Shown piece by piece: positions 16,645 to 24,644 of a stretch of 50,048 nt of DNA. A program made the position numbers and the translations under genes. The notes under the pieces were generated by a model. The model was not told the origin of the DNA. It saw only the letters and a program-made list of their open reading frames with translations, and searched no databases. The DNA lies in assembly GCA_049513455.1 (NCBI GenBank), contig JBEKWB010000017.1, positions 1 to 50,048 on the forward strand. Reading direction: 5' to 3'. Origin of the DNA: Bog-473 sp049513455 (GTDB lineage Bacteria; Actinomycetota; Acidimicrobiia; Acidimicrobiales; RAAP-2). Every line of letters starts with the position of its first letter. The stretch's first letter is position 1.

Positions 16645-17217
16645 TCAAACCTGCAGGAGCTCGCGCTCTTTTTGCGCCAGCAGCTGATCGATGGCGCTCA
16701 CCTGCTCGTGGGTGATCTTTTCCAGTTCCTTTTCTACCCGGTCCAGCTCGTCGGTCGAGAGTGATCCGTCTTTCTGCAGCGCATCGAGCTCATGGCGCCC
16801 GGAACGACGGAGGTTGCGGACGGCGATCTTGGCCTCCTCGGCCTTGTGGCGCACCACCTTGACCAGCTCCTTGCGCCGTTCCTCGGTGAGGGGCGGGAAG
16901 GCCAGCCGGATGACGTTTCCGTCGTTCGTCGGGTTGATGCCCAGGTCCGACGCCATGATCGCCTTCTCAATGGCGCCAAGGGAGTTCCTGTCGTACGGCG
17001 TGATAACCAGCAGCATGGCGTCGGGCACGCTGAAGCCGGCCAGCTGGCGCAGGACGGTCGGCGTGCCGTAGTAGTCGATGATCAGGGGTTCGAGGAGGGC
17101 GGACGAGGCCCGGCCCGTGCGCACGTTGCTCATCTCGGAACGAAGGTGGTCGATGGCCTTGTGCATCTTGTCCCGGGTGTCCTCGATCACCAGGGCAGCC
17201 AGGTCGTCGTCGTCCAT
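16645..17217 (-). CDS. frr: Ribosome recycling factor
   Basis: RRF splits post-termination ribosomes together with EF-G. ATG 17217 gives 190 residues, within a few residues of the family norm. Conserved stretches include SNVRTGRASSALLEPL, YYGTPTVLRQLA and GNVIRLAFPPLTEERR. The frame continues upstream into pyrH but that part is not RRF. The A of the start ATG is the last A of the pyrH TAA stop (TAATG), so translation is probably coupled. The rpsB-tsf-pyrH-frr order is near universal. Confidence 0.97.
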   Translation of the reverse strand: MDDDDLAALVIEDTRDKMHKAIDHLRSEMSNVRTGRASSALLEPLIIDYYGTPTVLRQLAGFSVPDAMLLVITPYDRNSLGAIEKAIMASDLGINPTNDGNVIRLAFPPLTEERRKELVKVVRHKAEEAKIAVRNLRRSGRHELDALQKDGSLSTDELDRVEKELEKITHEQVSAIDQLLAQKERELLQV

Positions 17218-17936
17218 TAGCGGACCAGCGTACCGATCTTCTCGCCGCTGAGTGCACGAGGGATGTTGCCCGGAATCATCAGGTCGAACACCCTGATGGG
17301 GAGGTTGTTGTCCTTGCAGAAGGTGATCGCGGTGAGATCCATCACCCGCAGGTCGCGGTTGATCACCTCCATGAAGGAGATCTCGTCGTACCGGGTGGCG
17401 TTGGGATCGAGCTTGGGATCGGCCGAGTAGACGCCGTCGACGCCCGAGTGGGTGCCCTTGCACAAGAGCTCGGCGCCGATCTCCGCGGCGCGCAGCGCCG
17501 CCGGGGTGTCCGTGGTGAAGAACGGGTTGCCCATGCCGGCGGCGAAGACCACGATGCGGCCCTTCTCCAGGTGCCGGATGGCGCGGCGGCGGATGTAGGG
17601 CTCCGCCACCTCGGCCATGCTGAGTGCGCTCAGCACCCGGGTCGGCTGGTTCTGCTGCTCGAGGGCGTCCTGGAGCGCCAGCGCGTTGATCACCGTCCCC
17701 AGCATGCCCATCGTGTCGGAGGTGGCGCGGTCCATGCCGCCGCTCTCCCCCGTCGTGCCCCGCCAGATATTGCCGCCCCCGACGACCACGGCCAGCTCGA
17801 GCGCGCCGCCCTCCATCGCCCGCGCCATCTCCTTGGCCATGCGCTCGACGGTCGCGGCATCGATGGTCTCGTCGGACGCCGCAGAAGCCAACGCTTCTCC
17901 CGACATCTTGAGGACGATCCGCCGCGGTTCTCCCAC
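17217..17936 (-). CDS. pyrH: UMP kinase
   Basis: PyrH phosphorylates UMP to UDP; bacterial enzymes are hexameric amino-acid-kinase-fold proteins. The GTG start at 17936 gives 239 residues, VGEPRRIVLKMSGEAL, with the substrate loop SGEAL and GGGNIWRG intact. Later motifs are GTHSGVDGVYSADPK and ITFCKDNNLPIRVF. Fourteen bases separate it from the tsf stop. The frame continues upstream inside tsf without PyrH similarity. GTG was chosen because the family N-terminus aligns a few residues before KMSGEAL. Confidence 0.95.
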   Translation of the reverse strand: MGEPRRIVLKMSGEALASAASDETIDAATVERMAKEMARAMEGGALELAVVVGGGNIWRGTTGESGGMDRATSDTMGMLGTVINALALQDALEQQNQPTRVLSALSMAEVAEPYIRRRAIRHLEKGRIVVFAAGMGNPFFTTDTPAALRAAEIGAELLCKGTHSGVDGVYSADPKLDPNATRYDEISFMEVINRDLRVMDLTAITFCKDNNLPIRVFDLMIPGNIPRALSGEKIGTLVR

Positions 17937-17950
17937 CTTTGCGATACGCC

Positions 17951-18745
17951 TCAGGCGCCGATGACGACCTGAGCGAACGCAACAATCCGCGCCGAACCGA
18001 GCATGCCCGTGATCGTCTGCTTCTCGTCCTTGACGTAGGACTGATCCAACAGGACGCGGTCCTTGAACCACCCGTTCATGCGACCGTCGACGATCTTGTC
18101 CAGTGCCGCCTCCGGCTTGCCCTCGTTGCGGCTGATCTCGGCCACGGTGGCCCGCTCGGCCTCGATGTCCGCCTCGGGGACGTCGTCGCGCCTCAGGTAC
18201 GCCGGCTTGGTGAAGGCGATGTGCACGGCCAGGTTGTGGGCCAGCTCCTCGGTGCCTCCTTCGATGACCACCGCGACCGCGTTCACGCCCCGGCCCGCCT
18301 GCAGGTGGGTGTACGTGTCCACCACCTGGCCGGGCCCGGCCACCAGCCGGTGCACCTGGCCGATGGAGATGTTCTCCTTCAGCGTGGTGCGGAGCCGATC
18401 GACCTCGTCGCTCAGCTCGTCGATCGCCCCCTCGCCCTTGGCGGCCACCAGTGCCCCCAGCTCGTCGGTGAAGGCCACGAATTCGTCGGCCTTCGCCACG
18501 AAGTCGGTCTCGCAACGGAGCTCGACCACGGCCGCGGCGTCGCCGGCCCGCACGGCGGTCACGGCACCCTCCGTCGCCTCACGGTCGGCCCGCTTGGCCG
18601 CGCCCGCCAGGCCCTTGAGCCGCAAATTCTGCAAGGCGGCATCGTAGTCCCCGTCCGTCTCCTCGAGCGCCTTTTTGACGTCGAGCATGCCGGCCCCGGT
18701 GGCCTGGCGCAGTCGTTGGATGTCCTTCGCGGTGAAGTTGGCCAC
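17951..18745 (-). CDS. tsf: Elongation factor Ts
   Basis: EF-Ts is the nucleotide exchange factor for EF-Tu. GTG 18745 gives 264 residues starting MANFTAKDIQRLRQATGAGM. GGAGG sits seven bases before this GTG, whereas an in-frame GTG two codons upstream lies against the ribosome-binding site, so the downstream one was chosen. The N-terminal UBA-like domain (GAGMLDVKKALEE) and the EF-Tu contact motif CETDFVAK are clear. It starts two bases after the rpsB stop codon. Confidence 0.96.
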   Translation of the reverse strand: MANFTAKDIQRLRQATGAGMLDVKKALEETDGDYDAALQNLRLKGLAGAAKRADREATEGAVTAVRAGDAAAVVELRCETDFVAKADEFVAFTDELGALVAAKGEGAIDELSDEVDRLRTTLKENISIGQVHRLVAGPGQVVDTYTHLQAGRGVNAVAVVIEGGTEELAHNLAVHIAFTKPAYLRRDDVPEADIEAERATVAEISRNEGKPEAALDKIVDGRMNGWFKDRVLLDQSYVKDEKQTITGMLGSARIVAFAQVVIGA

Positions 18746-18747
18746 GA

Positions 18748-19641
18748 TCACGCCTCCGCTGCGGCGCCGGTAGCCACCTCGGCCAACTCGCCGTCGCCCG
18801 CCGCGGGCGTGGCCTCTGCAGGCACGGTTTCTGCGGGCGCGGCGGCCTCGGGCTCCGCCGGGGTCGGCGCAGGAGGAACGGGCGGGCGGCGCGGGCGCGG
18901 TGAGGGTCCCGAGCTCACCTCCTCGGGTGGGGGCGGCGCGTTCTTGCGCCGGAAGTCGGCGATGAACCGGCCCTCGACGACCGCGTCGGCCAGGACCCGG
19001 CACATGAGCGAACCGGAACGGATGGCATCGTCGTTCCCGGGGATGACGTAGTCGATGACGTCGGGGTCACAGTTGGTGTCCACGACCGCGACGACCGGGA
19101 GGCCCAGCTTGCGGGCTTCGGTCACCGCAATGTGCTCCTTCTTGGTGTCGATCACGAAGATGGCGTTGGGAAGCCGTTCCAGGTTGGCGATGCCGCCGAG
19201 GTTCCGGCTGAGCTTCTCCAACTCGCGGGTGTGCTGCAACGCCTCGCGCTTGGGCATGCCCTCGAAGTCTCCGGCCGCCTCCATCGTGCGCAGTTCCTGC
19301 ATGCGCTTGACCCGTCCGGACACGGTGGAGAAGTTGGTGAGCATGCCGCCCAGCCAACGCTGGTTGACGAAGGGCATGCCGCACGCCTCGGCGTATTCGG
19401 CCACCGGTCCCTGGGTCTGCTTCTTGGTGCCGACGAACAGGATGGTCCCGCCCCCGGCGACGAGGTCGCGGACAAAGGAGTAGGCGGACTCGACCCCGGT
19501 CAGGGTCTTGCGCAGATCGATGAGATAGATCCCGTTGCGCTCACCCAGAATGAAGCGCTTCATTTTCGGGTTCCATCGGCGCGTCTGGTGGCCGAAATGG
19601 ACTCCGGCTTCCAGCAGCTGTCGCATGGAAACGACGGCCAT
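18748..19641 (-). CDS. rpsB: 30S ribosomal protein S2
   Basis: S2 is a late-assembling small-subunit protein near the S1 site. ATG 19641 follows GGAGGAATACCTT and gives 297 residues. Family motifs include LLEAGVHFGHQTRRWNPKM, ILFVGTKKQ, QRWLGGMLTNF and VVAVVDTNCDP. The last 60 residues are a Pro/Ala/Glu-rich tail beyond the globular domain. The frame runs upstream to 20088 through xerC, but that part is a shadow. It heads the rpsB-tsf-pyrH-frr run and has its own 5' leader. Confidence 0.97.
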   Translation of the reverse strand: MAVVSMRQLLEAGVHFGHQTRRWNPKMKRFILGERNGIYLIDLRKTLTGVESAYSFVRDLVAGGGTILFVGTKKQTQGPVAEYAEACGMPFVNQRWLGGMLTNFSTVSGRVKRMQELRTMEAAGDFEGMPKREALQHTRELEKLSRNLGGIANLERLPNAIFVIDTKKEHIAVTEARKLGLPVVAVVDTNCDPDVIDYVIPGNDDAIRSGSLMCRVLADAVVEGRFIADFRRKNAPPPPEEVSSGPSPRPRRPPVPPAPTPAEPEAAAPAETVPAEATPAAGDGELAEVATGAAAEA

Positions 19642-19767
19642 AAGGTATTCCTCCGTTCGGTTGCTCCCCAGGGCGCAGCACCCCAGAATCGGGGCGACCG
19701 GTGTTCGCGCCAAGGTGCGTGTTGGTCGGGATGCCGCCCACCGCTCGGTGGGCCATTGCATTCTAGC
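19642..19767 (-). promoter_or_regulatory. rpsB leader: -10-like element and 5' hairpin
   Basis: A TAGAAT hexamer (19760-19765, minus strand; context GCTAGAATG) lies about 120 bases before rpsB. Just downstream is a 7-bp hairpin GCCCACC / GGTGGGC (19736-19742 and 19747-19753), which would be at the very 5' end of the transcript. A second small stem, CCCC / GGGG, lies near 19681-19694. S2 represses its own operon through the leader in some bacteria; whether that applies here is inference. Confidence 0.4.
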
Positions 19768-19787
19768 CGGTCCCGGCCCGGTGCCCG

Positions 19788-20720
19788 TCAGGCCCGGGGG
19801 TGCGTTCCCTCGTACACGGCGCGCAGGCGCTCCTTGCTCACGTGCGTGTAGATCTGCGTGGTGGCCAGGCTGGCGTGCCCGAGAAGTTCCTGGACCACGC
19901 GCAGATCGGCCCCACCGTCGAGGAGGTGGGTGGCGAAGGTGTGGCGGAGCGCATGGGGGTGCGTAGGGGCGGCGGCGAGGCGGTCGAGGATCCGCCGGAC
20001 GTCGCGCGGTCCCATGCGGGAGCCCCGCCGGTTCACGAAGACCGCCTCGTGGGGGCCGGGCATCTCGGCCCGCCCGACGCGCAGCCACTCGCCCAGGGCG
20101 GCCGCGGCTCGATCGTGGATGGGGACGCGTCGTTCCTTTCCCCCCTTGCCCAAGACGGTCACCGTGCGGCCGGCCAGATCGACACCCCTGCGGTCGAGCC
20201 CGCAGAGCTCGGAGACCCGCAGGCCGGCAGCGTAGAGCAGTTCGAGTACCGCCCGGTCCCGCTGGTCGATCGTGGAGGTGCCCGCACCGTCGAGGAGCGT
20301 CCCGATCTCTCCGCTGGAAAGGACGCGGGGCAACCTGCCCTTCCCCGACGGGGCCCGCAGCGTACGGGCGGGGTCGCCCGGCACGAGGCCCTGTCGCAGC
20401 GCCCAGGCGAAGTAGCAGCGCAGCGCCGCGGCTTTGCGGGCCACCGTGGCCCGGGCCAAGTGGCGCGTGCCCAGGGAGGCCAGGTAACGGCGCAGGTGCA
20501 GACGGTCGACCTCGGCGGGCCCGGTGACGTCACTGCGCCCCATCCACTGTGCGAACGCCGTCAGGTCCCCGACATAGGCTCGGCGGGTCGCGTCGGCACG
20601 ACCGCTCAACCAGTCCCCGAAGCCGGCGAGATCCCACGCCGCGGTGACAGGGGCGGCAGCGACGTCGGCCGTGGCGACCGCGGCGTCGGGGCGGGCGGCA
20701 TCTTCCCTGTTTGTCGCCAT
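19788..20720 (-). CDS. xerC: Tyrosine site-specific recombinase, XerC/XerD type
   Basis: Xer recombinases resolve chromosome dimers at dif. ATG 20720 gives 310 residues, typical of the family. The N-terminal SAM-like core-binding domain includes YVGDLTAFAQWMG. The catalytic domain carries the first arginine in AAGLRVSEL, HALRHTFATHLL (HxxR), the histidine in LLGHASLATTQ and the nucleophilic tyrosine in IYTHVS. Its position just upstream of rpsB matches XerC in mycobacteria. XerC and XerD cannot be separated firmly from sequence alone. The 17-codon extension to 20771 was not used. The upstream gap is shared with a divergent operon. Confidence 0.9.
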   Translation of the reverse strand: MATNREDAARPDAAVATADVAAAPVTAAWDLAGFGDWLSGRADATRRAYVGDLTAFAQWMGRSDVTGPAEVDRLHLRRYLASLGTRHLARATVARKAAALRCYFAWALRQGLVPGDPARTLRAPSGKGRLPRVLSSGEIGTLLDGAGTSTIDQRDRAVLELLYAAGLRVSELCGLDRRGVDLAGRTVTVLGKGGKERRVPIHDRAAAALGEWLRVGRAEMPGPHEAVFVNRRGSRMGPRDVRRILDRLAAAPTHPHALRHTFATHLLDGGADLRVVQELLGHASLATTQIYTHVSKERLRAVYEGTHPRA

Positions 20721-20796
20721 GAATTCCAGCGTACCGGCCCCCGGGGGACGGTCCCGGGCACTAACGTGCACAGACCCAGAGGGGGGTCCGCTGGGG

Positions 20797-20840
20797 AACG
20801 TCCGTCTTGCGGTGCAAGAACGTCCGTCTTCTGGTGCAAG
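20797..20840. promoter_or_regulatory. 22-bp tandem direct repeat upstream of the solute-binding-protein operon
   Basis: Two head-to-tail copies, 20797-20818 and 20819-20840, share AACGTCCGTCTT and GGTGCAAG and differ only at the two bases between these blocks. The first copy also contains the inverted repeat CTTGC-GGT-GCAAG. The 22-bp period equals two helical turns, so both copies face the same side. The array ends 24 bases before the ATG at 20865, overlapping where the promoter should be. It is a plausible operator for the OmpR-type regulator encoded two genes on. Confidence 0.7.
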
Positions 20841-20864
20841 ATGGAAGGTAGGGAGGGAGGGTAA

Positions 20865-22523
20865 ATGGCCGAGCCGTTCAATCGTCGCACGCTGCTCGCC
20901 GGAGCTGCCGCCACGGCGGCCGGCCTCGCGGGCGTGTCAGCCCTGGGGTTGGGTGTGGCCGGCGCGGCCTCGACCAACGGGCCCGGTCGGAACGGCATCT
21001 CGACGGCCACGCCCAAGAAGGGCGGCTCTCTCGTGTTCGGGGTGGACGCCGAGGAGTCGGGGTTCAATCCCACCACGGCCCGGTTCGACGAGGTCGGGGT
21101 GATGTACGCCCGCACGGTCTTCGACCCGCTGACCGTCATCAACGCCCAGGGCGCCTGGGAGCCGTACCTGGCCCAGTCCGTGACCCCCAACGCCGACTAC
21201 ACAGCCTGGACGATCACGGTCCGGCCCAACGTGGTCTTCCACGACAGCACCCCGTGCGACGGCGCCGCCCTCACCGCCAATTTCGAGGCGCAGAAAGCCT
21301 CGCTGCTCCTCGGCATCATTCTCGGTCCGATTGTGGACTCCATAACCCAGTCGGGCCCGCTGGCGGTCACCGTGAACATGAAGTCGCCCTGGGTGTCGTT
21401 CCCTCTGTATCTGGCCGGCGGCATCGGCGGGCAGTCCGCCTACATGTGTGCCCCCTCGATGTTGGCCGCCAAGAACGGGGGGACCACGCAGCCGGTGGGA
21501 ACCGGCCCGTTCGTCTTCAAGCAGTGGGTCCCGAACAGCCACTTCACGGCCACCGCCAACCCCCACTACTGGCGGCCCGGGCTACCCCATCTCGACGAGA
21601 TCACTTTCAAACCGATCATCGATGAGAACGCGCGCGCCGAAGCGCTCAGATCGGGCACCATCGACATCATGGTCACCGACACCCCGCAGATCATCCTCCA
21701 GTTCCGGGGCAACAAGGACTACGCCTACATCGACGACAGCGCGCACATTGTCGGCGAGCCGGACATGGGCTGCATACTGCTCAACTGCGGCGCCGCGCCG
21801 TTCAACGACCCCACGGTCCGGCGGGCCGCCGCGATGGCGATCAACCGCACGCAGTACGTCAAGGAGATCGACGAAAATGTGCTCCCGGTGAGCCATGGTC
21901 TCTTCACCCCGGGATCGCCGTACTATTCGGCCACGGCCTACCCGAACTACAACCCCACCGAGGCCAAGAAACTGGTCAAACAAGTAGAGAAGAGCACGGG
22001 CAAGCCGGTGTCATTCACCTTCGGCTCCACCAACGGCCCCGCCTCGGTGCGCGAGCAGGAGTACCTCCAGCAGGCCCTTCAGGATGTCGGCTTCGTCGTC
22101 AAGACGAATATCGTCGAGCAGAACGACCTCGTGAACGACGCCCTGGCCGGTACGTACGAGGCCCTGGAATGGCGGCAGTTCGGCGCCGTCGATCCCGACC
22201 TGAACTACCTCTTCTGGAGCAGCACCACCATCCTCTCGAGCTCCCTGGCCGTCAACATGGCCCGCAACCAGGACCCCCAACTCCAGGCCGCGCTCGAGCT
22301 CGGCCGCCAGAGCACCGACCCCTCCGTGCGCGCCACCGCCTACCAGACGGTCAACAAGCGCCTCGCCATCGACCTGCCCTACCTGTGGCTCGACCGGTCC
22401 GTGTGGTCGGTCGAGAGCACGCTCAAGGTACAGAACTGGAACAACCCCACCACCCCGACCGGCGCTCCCGCCTTCGGTATGATCGCCGGCTCCATCTGGC
22501 CGACGCAGATCTGGTTGAGTTGA
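20865..22523 (+). CDS. Extracellular solute-binding protein, family 5 (peptide/nickel ABC type)
   Basis: This is a secreted or lipid-facing binding protein of the SBP_bac_5 fold, whose members bind peptides, nickel or other small solutes for ABC importers. The 552-residue product starts with FNRRTLLAG and an alanine-rich hydrophobic stretch ending near AGAAS, a twin-arginine-like export signal. The mature part has GGSLVFGVDAEESGFNP, GTGPFVFKQW and DPTVRRAAAMAINR, typical of the family. GGGAGGG precedes the ATG. No permease or ATPase gene is next to it. A response regulator starts seven bases downstream, so it may serve signalling rather than transport. The ligand is unknown. Confidence 0.88.
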   Translation: MAEPFNRRTLLAGAAATAAGLAGVSALGLGVAGAASTNGPGRNGISTATPKKGGSLVFGVDAEESGFNPTTARFDEVGVMYARTVFDPLTVINAQGAWEPYLAQSVTPNADYTAWTITVRPNVVFHDSTPCDGAALTANFEAQKASLLLGIILGPIVDSITQSGPLAVTVNMKSPWVSFPLYLAGGIGGQSAYMCAPSMLAAKNGGTTQPVGTGPFVFKQWVPNSHFTATANPHYWRPGLPHLDEITFKPIIDENARAEALRSGTIDIMVTDTPQIILQFRGNKDYAYIDDSAHIVGEPDMGCILLNCGAAPFNDPTVRRAAAMAINRTQYVKEIDENVLPVSHGLFTPGSPYYSATAYPNYNPTEAKKLVKQVEKSTGKPVSFTFGSTNGPASVREQEYLQQALQDVGFVVKTNIVEQNDLVNDALAGTYEALEWRQFGAVDPDLNYLFWSSTTILSSSLAVNMARNQDPQLQAALELGRQSTDPSVRATAYQTVNKRLAIDLPYLWLDRSVWSVESTLKVQNWNNPTTPTGAPAFGMIAGSIWPTQIWLS

Positions 22524-22529
22524 GCGGAG

Positions 22530-23213
22530 ATGAGCGGACGCATTCTGGTCGTCGAGGACGACGAACGAATCCGTTCGTCCATGCGCCTCGCTCTCGAGGG
22601 TGAGGGCTACGACGTCATGGATGTCGCCAGCGGCGAGGAGGCACTCGAGCTCTTCGCCGAGTCTCCCACCGACGTGGCCCTGATCGACCTCATGTTGCCC
22701 GGGATGGACGGCTTCGAGTGCTGCCGGGCCCTACGGCGGCAGAGCGCCGTGCCCATCATCATCGTGACCGCGCGCGCCGACACCCACGACGTCGTGGCCG
22801 GGCTCGAAGCGGGGGCCGACGACTACGTGACCAAGCCCTTCGTGGCCAAGGAGCTGGCGGCCCGCATACGCGCCCTGCTGCGGCGGGCCCGCCCGACCGA
22901 GGAGGACCCCGGTGCGCTGTCATTCGGGGACCTGCAGCTCCTTCCCGACCAGGGCGTGCTGCGCCATGCCGACGGGACGGAGGTGCACTGCACCCGGACC
23001 GAGTTCCGCCTGCTGTGCGAATTGGCCGCCAGCCCGAACAAGGTGCTGAGCCGCGAACAGCTGCTCGACCGGGTCTGGGGGTACGACTACTTCGGGGACG
23101 GGCGTCTGGTCGACGTGCACATACGGCGCTTGCGGACCAAGGTCGAGGCCGACCCGGCGCTGCCTCAGCACATTCTCACCGTGAGGGGCATGGGCTACAA
23201 GCTGGTGCCCTAG
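22530..23213 (+). CDS. OmpR-family response regulator (MtrA-like)
   Basis: This two-component transcription factor has 227 residues. The receiver domain has the acidic pair in VVEDDE, the phospho-acceptor Asp53 in LIDLMLPGMDG, Thr80 and Lys102 in YVTKPF. A winged-helix DNA-binding domain follows (EFRLLCELA, RLVDVHIRRLRTKVE, TVRGMGYKLVP). The spacing to the preceding stop is six bases, and its own stop is immediately followed by the kinase start. The operon layout with a kinase and a GerMN lipoprotein suggests an MtrA counterpart, but this is inferred from context. Confidence 0.92.
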   Translation: MSGRILVVEDDERIRSSMRLALEGEGYDVMDVASGEEALELFAESPTDVALIDLMLPGMDGFECCRALRRQSAVPIIIVTARADTHDVVAGLEAGADDYVTKPFVAKELAARIRALLRRARPTEEDPGALSFGDLQLLPDQGVLRHADGTEVHCTRTEFRLLCELAASPNKVLSREQLLDRVWGYDYFGDGRLVDVHIRRLRTKVEADPALPQHILTVRGMGYKLVP

Positions 23214-24644
23214 GTGGGCATCGGTGCCCGCATCACGGCCATATTCGGCCTGGGGGCGCTTCTCCTCTCCTTCAGCATGGGAGGACTGTCGTACTTCACG
23301 ACCCGCCACTTCCTGCTGGCCGAGCGCGAGTCGGCGGCCCAGACGCAGACCTTCGCCAACGCCCTGACCCTGCTCAGCAAAATCGAGTACGGGCAGACCC
23401 CGAAGACAGGGTACGCGGCGTTGCTGGCCTCACTCGATGCCGGGTCGGACTCGAACTCCATCCTGATCCACCAGGGCGTCGCCTATTCCTCCTCGATCTC
23501 CACCAGTAAGTCCTCCATTCCCGCCCGTCTCCGGGCCGAGGTCGTCGGAGGGACCGTGGCCATGCAGACCTACGTCACGGGGTCGCACGGCCAGCCCCAG
23601 ATCGCGGTGGGCGTGCCGATCCCGTCCATCCACGCCGCCTACTTCGAGGTCTTCTCCCTCTCCGACCTGGGCCACACCTTGGGCGTGCTCGAGGGGACGC
23701 TGGTCGTGGCCGGTGTCGTGACCACCGTGCTCGGCGCCGCCCTCGGCCGTTTCGCCAGCCGCCGTCTGCTCCGCCCGCTGACCGCGGTCTCCCGCGCCGC
23801 AGTGGCCATTGCAGGCGGCCAACTCGACACCCGACTGCCCTCGGAGACCACCGACCCCGACCTCGAGGGCCTGACCACCTCGTTCAACGCCATGGTGGAC
23901 CAGATCCAGTCCCGGATCGAGCGAGAGGCGCGCTTCAACTCCGACGTCAGCCACGAGTTGCGCTCCCCCCTCACTACCTTGGCGGCGTCGCTCGAGGTCC
24001 TCGAGCGGGACCTGGCCGAGCTGCCGCCGCGGGCCCAGCGGGCCCTGCAGCTCCTGGGCGAGGACCTGCGCCGGTTCCAGCGCATGGTCGGCGAGCTGCT
24101 GGAGATATCACGGGCTGATGCCGGTTCCACGGACGTCTTCCTCGACGAGGTCAACGTCGGCGAGCTGGTGCGCCGGGCCGTCGAGGCCGGTGTGCGCACC
24201 CTCGGCGAGGGGGCTACGGCCCCGCAGGTGCACATCACGCCCGACGTGGAGACAGCGCACGTCGGCGTGGACAAGCGGCGATTCGAGCGGGTCATGACCA
24301 ACCTTTTGGAGAACGCGGAGAACTACGGCGGGGGGGCCGTCTCCATCTCGGTCGAGGGCAGGGAGAACGGGGCCCCCGGACAGCGCTCCATCCAGATCGC
24401 GGTAGAGGACGAGGGCCCAGGCATCGATCCGAGCGAACGGACCAAGGTCTTCGAGCGCTTCTACCGGGGCTCGGCGTCGGGGCGGCGCGGCACCGGTACG
24501 GGTACCGGCCTCGGACTGGCTCTGGTGGCCGAGCACATGCGCCTCATGCACGGCGAGGCCTGGGCCGAGTCGTCTGCCACCGGGGGGGCCCGCTTCGTCA
24601 TCGCACTGCCCGTCCTCGACGAGAACGACTCCTCGACATGGTGA
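23214..24644 (+). CDS. Sensor histidine kinase (MtrB-like)
   Basis: This membrane kinase is the probable partner of the regulator encoded immediately before it. The 476-residue product starts at GTG 23214, directly after the TAG. It has a first membrane helix (about 6-28), an extracellular domain of about 125 residues, and a second helix (about 155-178). A HAMP domain follows, then the H-box SDVSHELRSPL with His247, the N-box NLLENAENYG and the ATP-lid motifs DEGPGID and GTGTGLGLAL. The extracellular domain could meet the solute-binding protein encoded upstream. The end overlaps the next start by seven bases. Confidence 0.93.
   Translation: MGIGARITAIFGLGALLLSFSMGGLSYFTTRHFLLAERESAAQTQTFANALTLLSKIEYGQTPKTGYAALLASLDAGSDSNSILIHQGVAYSSSISTSKSSIPARLRAEVVGGTVAMQTYVTGSHGQPQIAVGVPIPSIHAAYFEVFSLSDLGHTLGVLEGTLVVAGVVTTVLGAALGRFASRRLLRPLTAVSRAAVAIAGGQLDTRLPSETTDPDLEGLTTSFNAMVDQIQSRIEREARFNSDVSHELRSPLTTLAASLEVLERDLAELPPRAQRALQLLGEDLRRFQRMVGELLEISRADAGSTDVFLDEVNVGELVRRAVEAGVRTLGEGATAPQVHITPDVETAHVGVDKRRFERVMTNLLENAENYGGGAVSISVEGRENGAPGQRSIQIAVEDEGPGIDPSERTKVFERFYRGSASGRRGTGTGTGLGLALVAEHMRLMHGEAWAESSATGGARFVIALPVLDENDSSTW

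Noticed and set aside
19788..20864. Integrase with attachment site, i.e. a mobile element boundary at the Xer gene and 22-bp repeat
   Set aside because: The Xer gene is in its usual actinobacterial place upstream of rpsB, and the repeat copies are directly adjacent, not flanking an element. No phage or transposon genes follow.
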